Of a stretch of 64,000 nucleotides of DNA, positions 47,645-56,146 are shown piece by piece; within the stretch, counting starts at the first letter, position 1, and the number at the start of each line of letters is the position of its first letter. A program made the translations under genes and the position numbers. A model generated the notes under the pieces. The model did not search any database, was not told the DNA's origin, and worked only from the letters and a program-made list of their open reading frames with translations. Origin of the DNA: Celeribacter marinus (GTDB lineage Bacteria; Pseudomonadota; Alphaproteobacteria; Rhodobacterales; Rhodobacteraceae). The stretch is taken from contig NZ_CP012023.1 of NCBI RefSeq assembly GCF_001308265.1, positions 2,370,932 to 2,434,931 on the forward strand, written 5' to 3'.

Positions 47645-49069
47645 TCACAACAGGGCGCGTTTGAGCGCAGGGATGCGGCTCAGGACCAACCACTCAGCCA
47701 CCAACACCACCAAAAGCGCAAAACCCGCCATCGGAAGCGCGAACGAGAGCGCCAGACCGATGACAACAGCCCCCTTCCAAAGCGGCATATCTTGCGGCAT
47801 GGCGGGCGGTGCAAGACGCAGCGTTCTAGCCGGACGCCGTTTCCACCACATAATCACGCCTGAAGCACACAGCAACAAAACCGTCAGACAAAACAGAGTG
47901 TTAAAGATGATGAATGCGATACCAATGGTCCCCATATGCAGCGCGATCCCCACAGCCATCGCCTTGCCCATCAGGCCGTAATCCTCATAGCGCACATCAG
48001 CGAGCAGATTGCCCGTATATCGATCGACATGCACGGTACGGTCGCCCGTTGGCGAAATGTCATCGCGGCTCATGGAGACCTGTGACATCGTCCAGACGCC
48101 CGTTTCGCCCATCGGCCAGTTCAACTGATAGCGCCCAGCAAACCCGACCTGACGCGCAAGAGCGTCAATGGTATCAAACGCCACCGGCAGCCCCTCGGCA
48201 ATGCCGTCAGCACCGGCAAGCGAGCCGGACGCGGGCATGGGGACAAGCTCAAGCGCCCACGGAATGTCCTTTGCACCACTGTTCATTGCACCATGCAACA
48301 CATCGCCCACAGGCACCTCGGAACTGACGCTTGATGCGGATTGCAACGTGGGGAAACTGGACCACGCCTGAACCATTTTACCGCCCCAAATTCCTGCCCA
48401 TGACAGGCCGGAAATCAGGAAAAACACTAAAACCACGGACACCCAAATGCCCACAACCTCGTGCAGGGATTTCCAAAAGGCCCGCCCTTTGGCCGCCAAT
48501 CGCGGCGTCAGGGCCGCCCGCAGGGACCGGTCACGCGGCCAACACATATACACTCCCGTCACCACAAGGATCACGGCGAGAGACGCGGCAATCTCGACCA
48601 TCCGATCGCCCACCACGCCAAGCATCAGTTCGCCGTGGATATTGTCCATCATGTCGTAATATCCGGCCCCGCGCGGGAAGGTGTCGATCACCTGCGCCGT
48701 ATAGGGATCAACCACGGCAATCATCGTGCCAGCATCGGTATCCACACGGAACATCGCAGCAGTTTGCGCATCGCGCGGTGCGGTATAGTGCATCACATCA
48801 CCACCCCCGAACGCGGCCAAGGCACTTTGGGCCTGAACCGACACAGCGGTGGTGGTCTCTTGCGCGATGACGGCGGTGTATTCACAATCGCGCCCGTCGA
48901 AAAACGCAATCCACATCATCGCGATCCCTGTAAGGGCGAGCATGATGAAAAACGGGATCACATACAGCCCCGCATAGAAATGCCACCGCCATGCGGCACG
49001 GTAATATTTGGCAGCCGTTTGGCCGTCATCGGCCCCCGTGGCAACGGGATTTTGGTCAAGAGCAACCAT
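47645..49069 (-). CDS. PepSY-associated membrane protein
   Basis: 474 residues with four membrane helices in the COG3182 arrangement: helix 1 near 30-55 (WRWHFYAGLYVIPFFIMLALTG), a periplasmic PepSY-like part, and further helices near 160, 205 and 380-400. Two HxxxG/E motifs in helices (WHFYAGLY, LHEVVGIW) may bind haem. Relatives sit beside TonB-dependent siderophore receptors and are thought to reduce iron; no receptor is seen here. It lies 88 nt after a small exported protein gene, likely in one operon. Confidence 0.88.
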   Translation of the reverse strand: MVALDQNPVATGADDGQTAAKYYRAAWRWHFYAGLYVIPFFIMLALTGIAMMWIAFFDGRDCEYTAVIAQETTTAVSVQAQSALAAFGGGDVMHYTAPRDAQTAAMFRVDTDAGTMIAVVDPYTAQVIDTFPRGAGYYDMMDNIHGELMLGVVGDRMVEIAASLAVILVVTGVYMCWPRDRSLRAALTPRLAAKGRAFWKSLHEVVGIWVSVVLVFFLISGLSWAGIWGGKMVQAWSSFPTLQSASSVSSEVPVGDVLHGAMNSGAKDIPWALELVPMPASGSLAGADGIAEGLPVAFDTIDALARQVGFAGRYQLNWPMGETGVWTMSQVSMSRDDISPTGDRTVHVDRYTGNLLADVRYEDYGLMGKAMAVGIALHMGTIGIAFIIFNTLFCLTVLLLCASGVIMWWKRRPARTLRLAPPAMPQDMPLWKGAVVIGLALSFALPMAGFALLVVLVAEWLVLSRIPALKRALL

Positions 49070-49157
49070 TGGAGAACCCTCTCACTGTCCACCTGCGCGG
49101 GCTTTGCCACAGCGCCATGATGGTAAATTTCGTTTTATATCTGAATCTTAAAAGAAA

Positions 49158-49517
49158 TCAGACGCGCGGCGGAGCGCGGGCAAAACGAACAGAGTGAGGG
49201 GTGATAAGACCACGGACCTGTGACGGGCGCGGATAATCGGCAAGCGCGAAGCGCGAGGGGAGCGCCTGTGCGAACAACACGCTAAGTGGCCCGTCAACGG
49301 CATGGACAAGGGGACATGGGGCGGTGGTGTCGTCGCTGTGCTCAACCGGATTGCCATCGCCATCAAGGCTGATACGTTCAACCCCGTCGCCCGTACAAAT
49401 CACGATGAAAGACGCATCAATCAGGCCAAGCTCGGCCATCAAGGCCGACGATTTTGGTCCCAAAATCCCAAGGATCACTCCGACAAGCAGAGCTATGCGC
49501 ACAAACCGTCCCAACAT
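49158..49517 (-). CDS. Small exported protein, possibly DUF2946-like
   Basis: 119 residues. The N-terminus is a hydrophobic signal or anchor (FVRIALLVGVILGILGP). The middle has two Cys, in FIVICTGDG and TAPCPLVHA, spaced roughly as in the DUF2946 group of small proteins often near copper or iron genes. The GDGVERISLDGDGNP segment is acidic. GAGGGG lies just before the ATG at 49517. It is probably co-transcribed with the PepSY gene. The function is unknown, and the family suggestion is weak. Confidence 0.65.
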   Translation of the reverse strand: MLGRFVRIALLVGVILGILGPKSSALMAELGLIDASFIVICTGDGVERISLDGDGNPVEHSDDTTAPCPLVHAVDGPLSVLFAQALPSRFALADYPRPSQVRGLITPHSVRFARAPPRV

Positions 49518-49611
49518 GCCCCCTCATAAGCCGTGCAACTCACGGGGGAAACATACAAATTTGACAAATCTTTGCATAGCCTGCGTTGTGGGCCGCGTGA
49601 CGGGCCGCGTG

Positions 49612-50718
49612 TTATCCGACGTGGATCAAAGACGCAAACAGGCGCGGATCGAGGCTTTGCGCGTCGAACGTGTCGCCTTGGGTCAAAACGGACACGGCAT
49701 CATGCGAATGCAGGCTCTCTTGGTGCGAGGCGACAACGCGGAAATCGCCCACTCTTGGCTCGCCTTGCAAGGCCTCGCAAAACAGGCGCGCGGCATCTTC
49801 GACGAAAATCGGATTGGCGGCGTTCAGCTCTGCAAACGCCTGTTCATCCTCACGTTTTACCATCACCTGCGTCTCGGTCGCGACCGCACTGCGGGCCAGA
49901 TCAATCAGATCCTCGAACCATAGACAGGCTTGATTTGGCAACACTTCGACGGAAATACGCGCAACCGAGCGTTGCGAATGCGGCGTGGCCAATTGTTGCC
50001 GCGTGCGCCGCGCGTGCTCTGACAATTCCAACGAACACGGGCATGTCGACGAGTAAACGTAATCAAGGTGCATAAACTTGCGCCGCACACCGTTTTTCTC
50101 GACCAGTTCCAGCGCGATATCGTAGTATTGAAACCCCTCAAGGCCAGAGCGTAATGATGGCATTTTGACAGGAAACGAAAACCGCATCTGGATGCGGGCA
50201 TCAAAACTATCGAGGTCAGCGATATAGGCATCGAGAGCCGTTTCTATCACGTCAAAGCTAAACGTTTGCTCGGCATGTTTGTAAAACGAGCGCATGATGC
50301 GGGACATGTTGATGCCCTTTTTCTCCGCCTCAAGGCTCACGGTCCCCGTCACAGATGTCTCAAGCGTCAAATCGCCGTTGTCGCGGGTGTGAAACCGGAT
50401 CGGTAGACGGAAATTGGAAATGCCGACGTGTTGGATTTGCTGACGCGCGCCTTTGATCAGGCTCTCGGGACCGTTTTGCAGATCGGGCAGCGTGTCGCGG
50501 TAGGCCTCGTCAACTTGGAAATCCTCAGGGTATGCACGGCGCAACGCGGGATAGTTGGCGAAATCGTCCGAATGCGGCAAAAGCCGTGAAATCGCGGGAT
50601 CAAGCTCCGCCACTTCAGTCGGCGTAGCATCCTCAGCCCATGCACGTAGCGCATGTAGAGCGGCCTTTGCGGCCTCGCGTTTCGCCTGTTTATCCATAGC
50701 ACCCGTCTGAATGTTCAT
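49612..50718 (-). CDS. folE2: GTP cyclohydrolase I, FolE2 type
   Basis: 368 residues of the prokaryote-specific GTP cyclohydrolase IB. It makes dihydroneopterin triphosphate, the start of folate synthesis that FolB and FolP continue in this window. Family marks: STCPCSLELSEHA with the metal-binding Cys, LPNQACLWFEDLIDLARSAV, KREDEQAFAELNAANPIFVEDAAR and FRVVASHQESLHSHDA. FolE2 uses metals other than zinc and in many bacteria replaces zinc-dependent FolE under zinc limitation. I see no clear Zur box. The ATG at 50718 has GGGGA upstream. Confidence 0.95.
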   Translation of the reverse strand: MNIQTGAMDKQAKREAAKAALHALRAWAEDATPTEVAELDPAISRLLPHSDDFANYPALRRAYPEDFQVDEAYRDTLPDLQNGPESLIKGARQQIQHVGISNFRLPIRFHTRDNGDLTLETSVTGTVSLEAEKKGINMSRIMRSFYKHAEQTFSFDVIETALDAYIADLDSFDARIQMRFSFPVKMPSLRSGLEGFQYYDIALELVEKNGVRRKFMHLDYVYSSTCPCSLELSEHARRTRQQLATPHSQRSVARISVEVLPNQACLWFEDLIDLARSAVATETQVMVKREDEQAFAELNAANPIFVEDAARLFCEALQGEPRVGDFRVVASHQESLHSHDAVSVLTQGDTFDAQSLDPRLFASLIHVG

Positions 50719-50801
50719 GGGAAGTCCCCCGCCGTTGCCTCCAACATATAGGAGGTTTGAACCCGATTACCAATTGGATACGGCTACGGCAGGGGTTTGG
50801 A

Positions 50802-51986
50802 TCAGATCGCGCCGAGCGCCGTTAGGATATCGTCAATGATATCTTGCGGATCTTCGAGACCCATAGACAGCCGCACAAGACCGTCCGTGAGGCCCACTTC
50901 GGGGCGCCGCTCAACAGGCACGTTTTTATGCGTTGTCGTGCACGGATGCGTGGCGATAGATTTGGCATCGGCGAAATTGTTGGAGATGGTAAACACCTTC
51001 AACGCATTGAGGAATGTGAACGCCGCGTCTTTGCCGCCTTTGAGATCAATTGTGATCACCGTACCGCCCGACTCCGATTGCGTGATCGCAAGATCGTATT
51101 GCGGATGCGCCTTGTGGGTCGGGTAGCGCACAAAATTGAGCGCACGATGCCCCTCAACCGCATCGCAGACCGCCAATGCCGTACGCGCCTGCTGGCGGAC
51201 CCGCAAATCAAGTGTCTCGAGGGATTTAAGCTGAACCCATGCGTTAAATGGGGAAATCGCGCCGCCCGTGTGTTTGAGATAGGTTTCAATCGGGCCACGG
51301 ATCAAATCGCGATCGCCGGCAATAATACCGCCAAGACACCGCCCCTGCCCGTCCACATGTTTGGTGGTCGAGTAAATGATAAGGTCGGCACCCGCCTCTT
51401 TGGCATAGGTGAAAATTGGCGAACACATCGCATTGTCAACGATCACCAACGCCCCAACGGCATGGGCCAGTTCACACACCGCCTTGAGATCAATCACCTC
51501 AAGGGTCGGGTTGGAAATACTCTCCAGGAACACCGCCTTGGTATCGGGGCGAATGGCGGCTTTCCACGCGTCCAGATCGCGCCCGTCAATGAGCGTGGTC
51601 TCAACACCGAACTTCGGGAGCACCTCGGTCACGATGTAATTGCACGACCCGAACAAGGCACGCGATGACACCAGATGATCCCCCGATTGCAACACCGCCA
51701 TCAACGCACCGGAGACGGCGGCCATGCCAGAGGCAGTGGCAAAGGCATCTTCGCAGCCCTCAATGGCCGCCATCCGGTCCTCAAACATACGCGTTGTCGG
51801 ATTGCCATAGCGCGCATAGATGAACTCATCCTCACCCTGATTTACAAATCTCGCCTCGGCAGCCTCAGCACTGTCGTAGACAAAGCCCTGCGTCAAAAAG
51901 AGCGCCTCGGACACTTCGCCGTATTGGCTACGGCGTGTGCCTTGGTGGATCAGTTGTGTTTGCGGTTTCCAGTCGGTCTTGCCCAT
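50802..51986 (-). CDS. metZ: O-succinylhomoserine sulfhydrylase
   Basis: 394-residue PLP enzyme of the Cys/Met metabolism group that forms homocysteine directly from O-succinylhomoserine and sulfide. YARYGNPTTRMFE near residue 60, DNAMCSPIF with the PLP Asp, and the lysine in IYSTTKHVDGQGR are visible. TQGFVYDSAEAAEARF is typical of MetZ. The ATG at 51986 is preferred to the ATGs at 52001/52004, because GAGG lies about 10 nt before it and it lies beyond the leader terminator. Expression is expected to fall when SAM is high, through the SAM-II riboswitch upstream. Confidence 0.95.
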   Translation of the reverse strand: MGKTDWKPQTQLIHQGTRRSQYGEVSEALFLTQGFVYDSAEAAEARFVNQGEDEFIYARYGNPTTRMFEDRMAAIEGCEDAFATASGMAAVSGALMAVLQSGDHLVSSRALFGSCNYIVTEVLPKFGVETTLIDGRDLDAWKAAIRPDTKAVFLESISNPTLEVIDLKAVCELAHAVGALVIVDNAMCSPIFTYAKEAGADLIIYSTTKHVDGQGRCLGGIIAGDRDLIRGPIETYLKHTGGAISPFNAWVQLKSLETLDLRVRQQARTALAVCDAVEGHRALNFVRYPTHKAHPQYDLAITQSESGGTVITIDLKGGKDAAFTFLNALKVFTISNNFADAKSIATHPCTTTHKNVPVERRPEVGLTDGLVRLSMGLEDPQDIIDDILTALGAI

Positions 51987-52007
51987 GTGTCGCGGCCTCA
52001 TCATCAA

Positions 52008-52039
52008 ATAAAAAGCCCCCGTCGATCAAGAGCGGGGGC
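52008..52039 (-). terminator. Intrinsic terminator between the SAM-II riboswitch and metZ
   Basis: On the minus strand GCCCCCG... pairing: a 7-bp stem (52039-52033 with 52021-52015) with an 11-nt loop, followed by TTTTATTT. It lies 22 nt downstream of the aptamer and 22 nt before the metZ ATG, so it could act as the expression platform. Confidence 0.82.
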
Positions 52040-52060
52040 GCGGATGGCGCATCGCGTCTC

Positions 52061-52119
52061 GACCTTTTAGCGGTATGATTTTACGTGGCCCGCAATCCGG
52101 TGAACAAATCGCCACGATA
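52061..52119 (-). ncRNA. SAM-II riboswitch (metZ leader)
   Basis: Minus-strand sequence matches the SAM-II consensus: P1 arms CGTGGC / GCCACG (52116-52111 and about 52089-52084), the conserved GATTTG loop, CCGGATTGC, then CGTAAAA and the GCTAAAAGG pseudoknot strand (52071-52063). SAM-II is an alphaproteobacterial class found before metA, metZ and related genes, which matches its position here. Confidence 0.93.
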
Positions 52120-52124
52120 GCTTT

Positions 52125-52153
52125 GGCCTACAAATCCTGCGACATTGTGTCAA
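52125..52153 (-). promoter_or_regulatory. metZ promoter
   Basis: TTGACA (52153-52148), a 17-nt spacer and TAGGCC (52130-52125) on the minus strand. The -35 is perfect and the -10 poor, but the predicted start (about 52118) falls exactly at the 5' edge of the SAM-II aptamer, which supports it. Confidence 0.6.
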
Positions 52154-52284
52154 CACGGGCGATCACCTGTGCACGTGAAATTTTCGAATGATGCGCATCA
52201 CCATCGCACATATTTGAACAATTGAGCATTGTCACCGTGGGCATGTCCCCCCATCATTGATGGCAACACTGAAAAGGACATCCA

Positions 52285-52989
52285 ATGACACAGCCCCCCA
52301 TCGACCTCTTTTACTGGCCCACGCCGAACGGTTGGAAAATCTCCATCGCGCTGGAGGAAATGGGGCTGGCGTATCAGACAACGTATATCGACATCGGCGC
52401 GGGGGATCAGTTTGCACCCGATTTTCTCAAAATTGCCCCCAACAACCGGATGCCCGCGATTATAGACCCCGATGGGCCTGATGGAGCGCCCGTTTCGATC
52501 TTTGAAAGCGGTGCAATCTTGCAATACCTTGCGCGCAAAACGAGGCAGTTTTACGGGACGTCCGCGCGCGACCGCATCGCCGTTGATCAATGGCTCATGT
52601 GGCAAATGGGCGGCCTTGGCCCGATGGCTGGACAGGCGCATCACTTCCTCAAATACGCCCCCGCGATGGACCCGCCCAATGACCTGCCCTACGCCAAAGA
52701 CCGCTACCGCACTGAAACCGCACGTCTTTACGGTGTCCTCGATCGTCAACTGGCCAAACATGAATTTGTGGCGGGCGATTTTTATTCCATTGCGGATATG
52801 TCAATTTGGGGCTGGGCGTCCCTATGGGAGGGGCAGCAACAGACCCTTGACGACAAACCGAATTTGGCGCGGTGGCTAGACACAGTGGGTGCACGCGATG
52901 CGGTGAAACGCGGACGCGCCCTTGGCGCGCAAAAACGCGGTGATATAAGCACGGACAAAGAGGCGCAGAACACCTTGTTCAAACGCTAG
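52285..52989 (+). CDS. Glutathione S-transferase family protein (YfcG/YghU-like)
   Basis: 234 residues. The N-terminal thioredoxin-like domain starts DLFYWPTPNGWKISIALEEMGL, with the TPNGWKISIALEE block of the Nu-class (YfcG/YghU) type. The glutathione-contacting NRMPAI and FESGAILQYLA follow. The C-terminal domain is all-helical with DMSIWGWASLW. Nu-class members act as disulfide reductases. It is divergent from metZ and followed by a weak hairpin (52995-53010). No substrate is indicated. Confidence 0.93.
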   Translation: MTQPPIDLFYWPTPNGWKISIALEEMGLAYQTTYIDIGAGDQFAPDFLKIAPNNRMPAIIDPDGPDGAPVSIFESGAILQYLARKTRQFYGTSARDRIAVDQWLMWQMGGLGPMAGQAHHFLKYAPAMDPPNDLPYAKDRYRTETARLYGVLDRQLAKHEFVAGDFYSIADMSIWGWASLWEGQQQTLDDKPNLARWLDTVGARDAVKRGRALGAQKRGDISTDKEAQNTLFKR

Positions 52990-52994
52990 CCCAT

Positions 52995-53012
52995 ACGGCC
53001 GCTTGGCCGTTT
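52995..53012 (+). terminator. Weak hairpin terminator after the GST gene
   Basis: ACGGCC / GGCCGT stem with a 4-nt loop, followed only by TTAA. A plausible but weak terminator in the 49-nt gap before the next gene. Confidence 0.45.
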
Positions 53013-53038
53013 AACGAGTATATTTCAAAGGATCACCC

Positions 53039-54136
53039 GTGGATCGACGCGCTTTTATTGCCACTTCTGCGGCCGCTTTGGCCACGGGCTGTTCTACACC
53101 GCGCCTTTATGGGGAGGTCGCGGGGTCCCTTGCATCCGAGGTTCAAAGACGCGTGTTCGTGGCAACCAATCGCCATGTGTCACGTGACCCGCTCGTGCAA
53201 TTCGAGGGCGAGCGAACTTCAGGCGTCTCTTATCTGGATTACACAATCTCCATTCCGCCAAACCGGCGCGCCGGGGAGTTCTCATTTCCACGCAAGCCGC
53301 TGGATGCCCAAACCCAGTTCTTTGTGACCCGCACCCAAAGTTTTGACACCGCTCAGGCGTTTTCAAAATCGGTCGCGCAAAACGATGACAAGGGTCTCGG
53401 CACGGTTTTGTTTGTGCACGGGTTCAATGTCTCTTATCCGGGCGCGGTTTTTCGCGCGGCACAGATCGCGACCGATTTCGGGTTCAAAAACCCCGTCACC
53501 GTATTTTCATGGCCTTCGGCGGGCAAACTGGCCCGCTACGCCTATGACCGCGATAGTGTTCTGTTTGCCCGCGCGGCGCTGGCCGACACCATAAAACTCT
53601 TGGCCAAAGCCACCGGAAAGGTGACGATTGTCGCCCACTCCATGGGTGGTTTGTTGACGATGGAAGCCCTCAAACGCTTGTCGTTGCAACAAGACACAGC
53701 GACGTTAAAGGCGGTGAATGGCGTCATCTTGGTTCAACCTGATATCGATCTTGACGTCTTTGTCGAACAAATGTCCGACCTGCGCGATTATCCGTTGGGC
53801 GTGGCGGTTATCGGATCGCGGCGCGACCGTGCGCTAAAATTCTCATCCGTCATCACGGGCGGGCACCCGCGCGCCGGTGACGCATCCGCGGTTGAGGAGA
53901 TCCGCAACGCCGGCGCTGTTTTGATCGATGTAAGCGGCGCGCCGATGGGCGATGTATTGGGGCATGACACCTTTATGTCGTCGCCCGAATTGCTCGCCAT
54001 CATCAAATCTGGCGATCTCGCCGAAAAGGTTGTCGCAGGCGCACCGGGACAAGACATTTTGGTAGACGGGCTTGCGTTGACAGGCTCGGCAGCCTTGGCA
54101 ATTGCCTATCTGCCGTACACCGTAACCGGCATCTGA
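53039..54136 (+). CDS. Alpha/beta-hydrolase lipoprotein (DUF900-like)
   Basis: 365 residues. The start (MDRRAFIATSAAALATGCSTP) has a signal with a lipobox-like ATGC, so Cys 18 is probably lipidated. The hydrolase fold shows VLFVHGFNVSYPGAVFRAAQ, TVFSWPSAGKL and the nucleophile serine in VAHSMGGLLTMEAL; a candidate His is in GHDTFM. This matches the DUF900 group of predicted esterases. The start codon is GTG at 53039, with AAAGGA 6-7 nt upstream. The substrate is unknown. It converges on yciB, with the stop codons adjoining. Confidence 0.88.
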   Translation: MDRRAFIATSAAALATGCSTPRLYGEVAGSLASEVQRRVFVATNRHVSRDPLVQFEGERTSGVSYLDYTISIPPNRRAGEFSFPRKPLDAQTQFFVTRTQSFDTAQAFSKSVAQNDDKGLGTVLFVHGFNVSYPGAVFRAAQIATDFGFKNPVTVFSWPSAGKLARYAYDRDSVLFARAALADTIKLLAKATGKVTIVAHSMGGLLTMEALKRLSLQQDTATLKAVNGVILVQPDIDLDVFVEQMSDLRDYPLGVAVIGSRRDRALKFSSVITGGHPRAGDASAVEEIRNAGAVLIDVSGAPMGDVLGHDTFMSSPELLAIIKSGDLAEKVVAGAPGQDILVDGLALTGSAALAIAYLPYTVTGI

Positions 54137-54760
54137 TCAGGCCTCTGGGGCATCCTCGTCAGCGGTTGAGTGACGCGCCAACAGGCCCGATTGGGTCATG
54201 AAAAACCCGAACATGATCATGGGCAGACCAAAGGTTTTGAACTTGACCCATGCATCCGTGGACAGGCTGCGCCACACCAGTTCATTGGCGATAGCCAACC
54301 CGAAGAACAAAAGCATCATGCGCAGGGTCAGCTTCATCCAACCCTCATGATCGAGCGGCATCAATTCACCCATCACAACGCGCAAATAGCTGCGCCCACG
54401 CAGGAGACCAAAGGCCAACATACCGCCAAACAGCATGTAGATCATCGTTGGCTTCATCTTGAAAAAGCGCTCGTCATTGAGCCAGATCGTCAAGCCGCCG
54501 AACACTGTGACGAGGACAAGTGTCATGATCTGCATCACGGACAGTTTGCCCGTCAGACGCCACAGCGCAAAGGACGACGCGGCAATCAACGGAATGAACA
54601 GCGCCGTCATCACGATGAACCCCGAGTAGGTTTGGCCGTTCACAAGGAAATCACGGTCCTTGAGCAGAACATACCCCGCAAAAAACGCAATGATCGGCCC
54701 CATCTCCAAAACAGTTTTGACCCACGGCTTTACGGTCATCTCGGTGGTGTTGTCGCTCAT
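54137..54760 (-). CDS. yciB: Inner membrane protein YciB (septation protein A / IspZ family)
   Basis: 207 residues with five or six membrane helices. It starts with the family block VKTVLEMGPIIAFFAGYVL and includes KMKPTMIYMLFGGMLAFGLLRG, of which KPTMIYMLF is characteristic, and WRSLSTDAWVKFKTFG. YciB is linked to cell envelope integrity and division in E. coli and Shigella. Two starts are possible: the ATG at 54781 overlaps the upstream gene by 4 nt, while the ATG at 54760 has AAAGGA about 10 nt upstream. I chose 54760. Confidence 0.93.
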   Translation of the reverse strand: MSDNTTEMTVKPWVKTVLEMGPIIAFFAGYVLLKDRDFLVNGQTYSGFIVMTALFIPLIAASSFALWRLTGKLSVMQIMTLVLVTVFGGLTIWLNDERFFKMKPTMIYMLFGGMLAFGLLRGRSYLRVVMGELMPLDHEGWMKLTLRMMLLFFGLAIANELVWRSLSTDAWVKFKTFGLPMIMFGFFMTQSGLLARHSTADEDAPEA

Positions 54761-54777
54761 CTTGATTGCATCCTTTG

Positions 54778-55680
54778 TCATCCGCCCATCTCGACTATCA
54801 CAGCCCCCAGCGCGATCAAAGCCATGAGCGCAAGGCGGCGCGGGCCAACCTTTTCACCCAAGATCAGCCATCCGATAAGGGCGGCGAAAACAGTAGAGGT
54901 TTCGCGCAAAACTGCGGCCTCGCCCACATTGTCCAAACGGGTCGCAAGCATCACAAAACCAAAGGAAAAATAGGCAACGATACCGCCGATAAGGCCGCGC
55001 GCCATCAGCGGCCCGAGGGTCGGTTTGTCGACCAACGACCGATAGCGCAGCGTGGCAACAACCGGCATCACAAATCCGTCAATGAAGAAAAACCACGCCA
55101 AAAACGTGAACGGATCCGCCGTGGCGCGAATACCGTAAGCGTCATAGGTGGTGTAGAGCGCTACAAAACCGCCCGTCAAAACCGCGAGCATCATCGCGGG
55201 CACCATCGTGTCGCGACCCACTGTAATGGTGCGCAAATTGTAAATCGCGAGGCCAAAGATGCCCGCGACAAGCGTGAACACCCCGAACCATTGCACCGGC
55301 GAAAAATGTTCGCCAAACACGAGTCCCGCGCCGATCACCGCAAACAACGGTCCCGTCCCGCGCACGACCGGATAGACCACCGTATAGGCGCCTTTGGTGT
55401 AGGTATATCCTTGGGCGGCTTTATAGGCGGTGTGAATCACAAACATGCCCGCAAAGATCGGCCACATATGCGGCTCGGGCCACGGCACTACAAAAAGCGC
55501 AAACGGAGCGGCGATGATACCGTAGGAAAAATCAATCGCCCCACGTGACAGCCACGGATCATGACGCCCCTTTTGAAGCGCGCCGAACAAAGCATGCAAA
55601 AAGGCGGCTGTAAGCGCGAGAATGAGCGCAAGCTGATGCCCCGCCTCGGTCCCCTCAAGGGAAATGATCCAGTCGCTCAT
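54778..55680 (-). CDS. EamA/DMT-family transporter
   Basis: 300 residues with ten membrane helices in two EamA repeats, as in drug/metabolite exporters (RhaT/YdcZ relatives). The second repeat carries LRETSTVFAALIGWLILGE, a segment typical of this family near the last two helices, and the first has VVYPVVRGTGPLFAVIGA. The substrate is unknown. It is the upstream partner of yciB, overlapping it by 4 nt if the longer yciB start is used, so the two are co-transcribed. Confidence 0.92.
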   Translation of the reverse strand: MSDWIISLEGTEAGHQLALILALTAAFLHALFGALQKGRHDPWLSRGAIDFSYGIIAAPFALFVVPWPEPHMWPIFAGMFVIHTAYKAAQGYTYTKGAYTVVYPVVRGTGPLFAVIGAGLVFGEHFSPVQWFGVFTLVAGIFGLAIYNLRTITVGRDTMVPAMMLAVLTGGFVALYTTYDAYGIRATADPFTFLAWFFFIDGFVMPVVATLRYRSLVDKPTLGPLMARGLIGGIVAYFSFGFVMLATRLDNVGEAAVLRETSTVFAALIGWLILGEKVGPRRLALMALIALGAVIVEMGG

Positions 55681-55711
55681 AGTGCGCCTCGATCACCGCA
55701 CGCCACGCGGG

Positions 55712-56146
55712 TCATGCCTCGTGTGAGGGAACACTGCCCGTTAGCATCATTTCGAAATCGACATATGGATTGGGGATCAATCGCCCGTCAGCACCCTCGA
55801 TAAAGTCCTGATCAATCTCGAATGCGCCATCACGCAACAACGCCTCTTCGAGAGATTGCACAACAAATTCAGTGCGGTAGGACGGCAAGATGCCCATGCC
55901 CCAAATTCGTGCCGGACAATCGCCACGGTTTTCGTCAACCACAAGCATCGCCGTTGCCACCAACGTGTCGCCGTCCGTGATCACCATTTCAGAGTGCAAT
56001 GCACGATCCTCTGGCCAATCCTCACTGGTTTGTTCCGCGCGCTCGGGGTGATCGAAAAACAAATCCTGCATGGCTTCGCGGCGCGCAATAGCGTTCCCAC
56101 CCGACACCCAATTGTCGGGACCATTCGCTTTGTGCAGTTCTAACAT
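55712..56146 (-). CDS. Hypothetical protein translationally coupled to ftsY
   Basis: 144 residues, acidic, soluble, no signal peptide or membrane helix. I do not recognise a family. Visible blocks: WVSGGNAIARREAMQDLFFDHP, SEMVITDGDTLVATAMLVVDENRGDCPARIWGMG (only part of a possible beta sheet) and PNPYVDFEMML. Its ATG overlaps the ftsY stop by one base (TGATG), so translation is coupled. It could act with the signal-recognition receptor or simply share the operon. Confidence 0.8.
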   Translation of the reverse strand: MLELHKANGPDNWVSGGNAIARREAMQDLFFDHPERAEQTSEDWPEDRALHSEMVITDGDTLVATAMLVVDENRGDCPARIWGMGILPSYRTEFVVQSLEEALLRDGAFEIDQDFIEGADGRLIPNPYVDFEMMLTGSVPSHEA

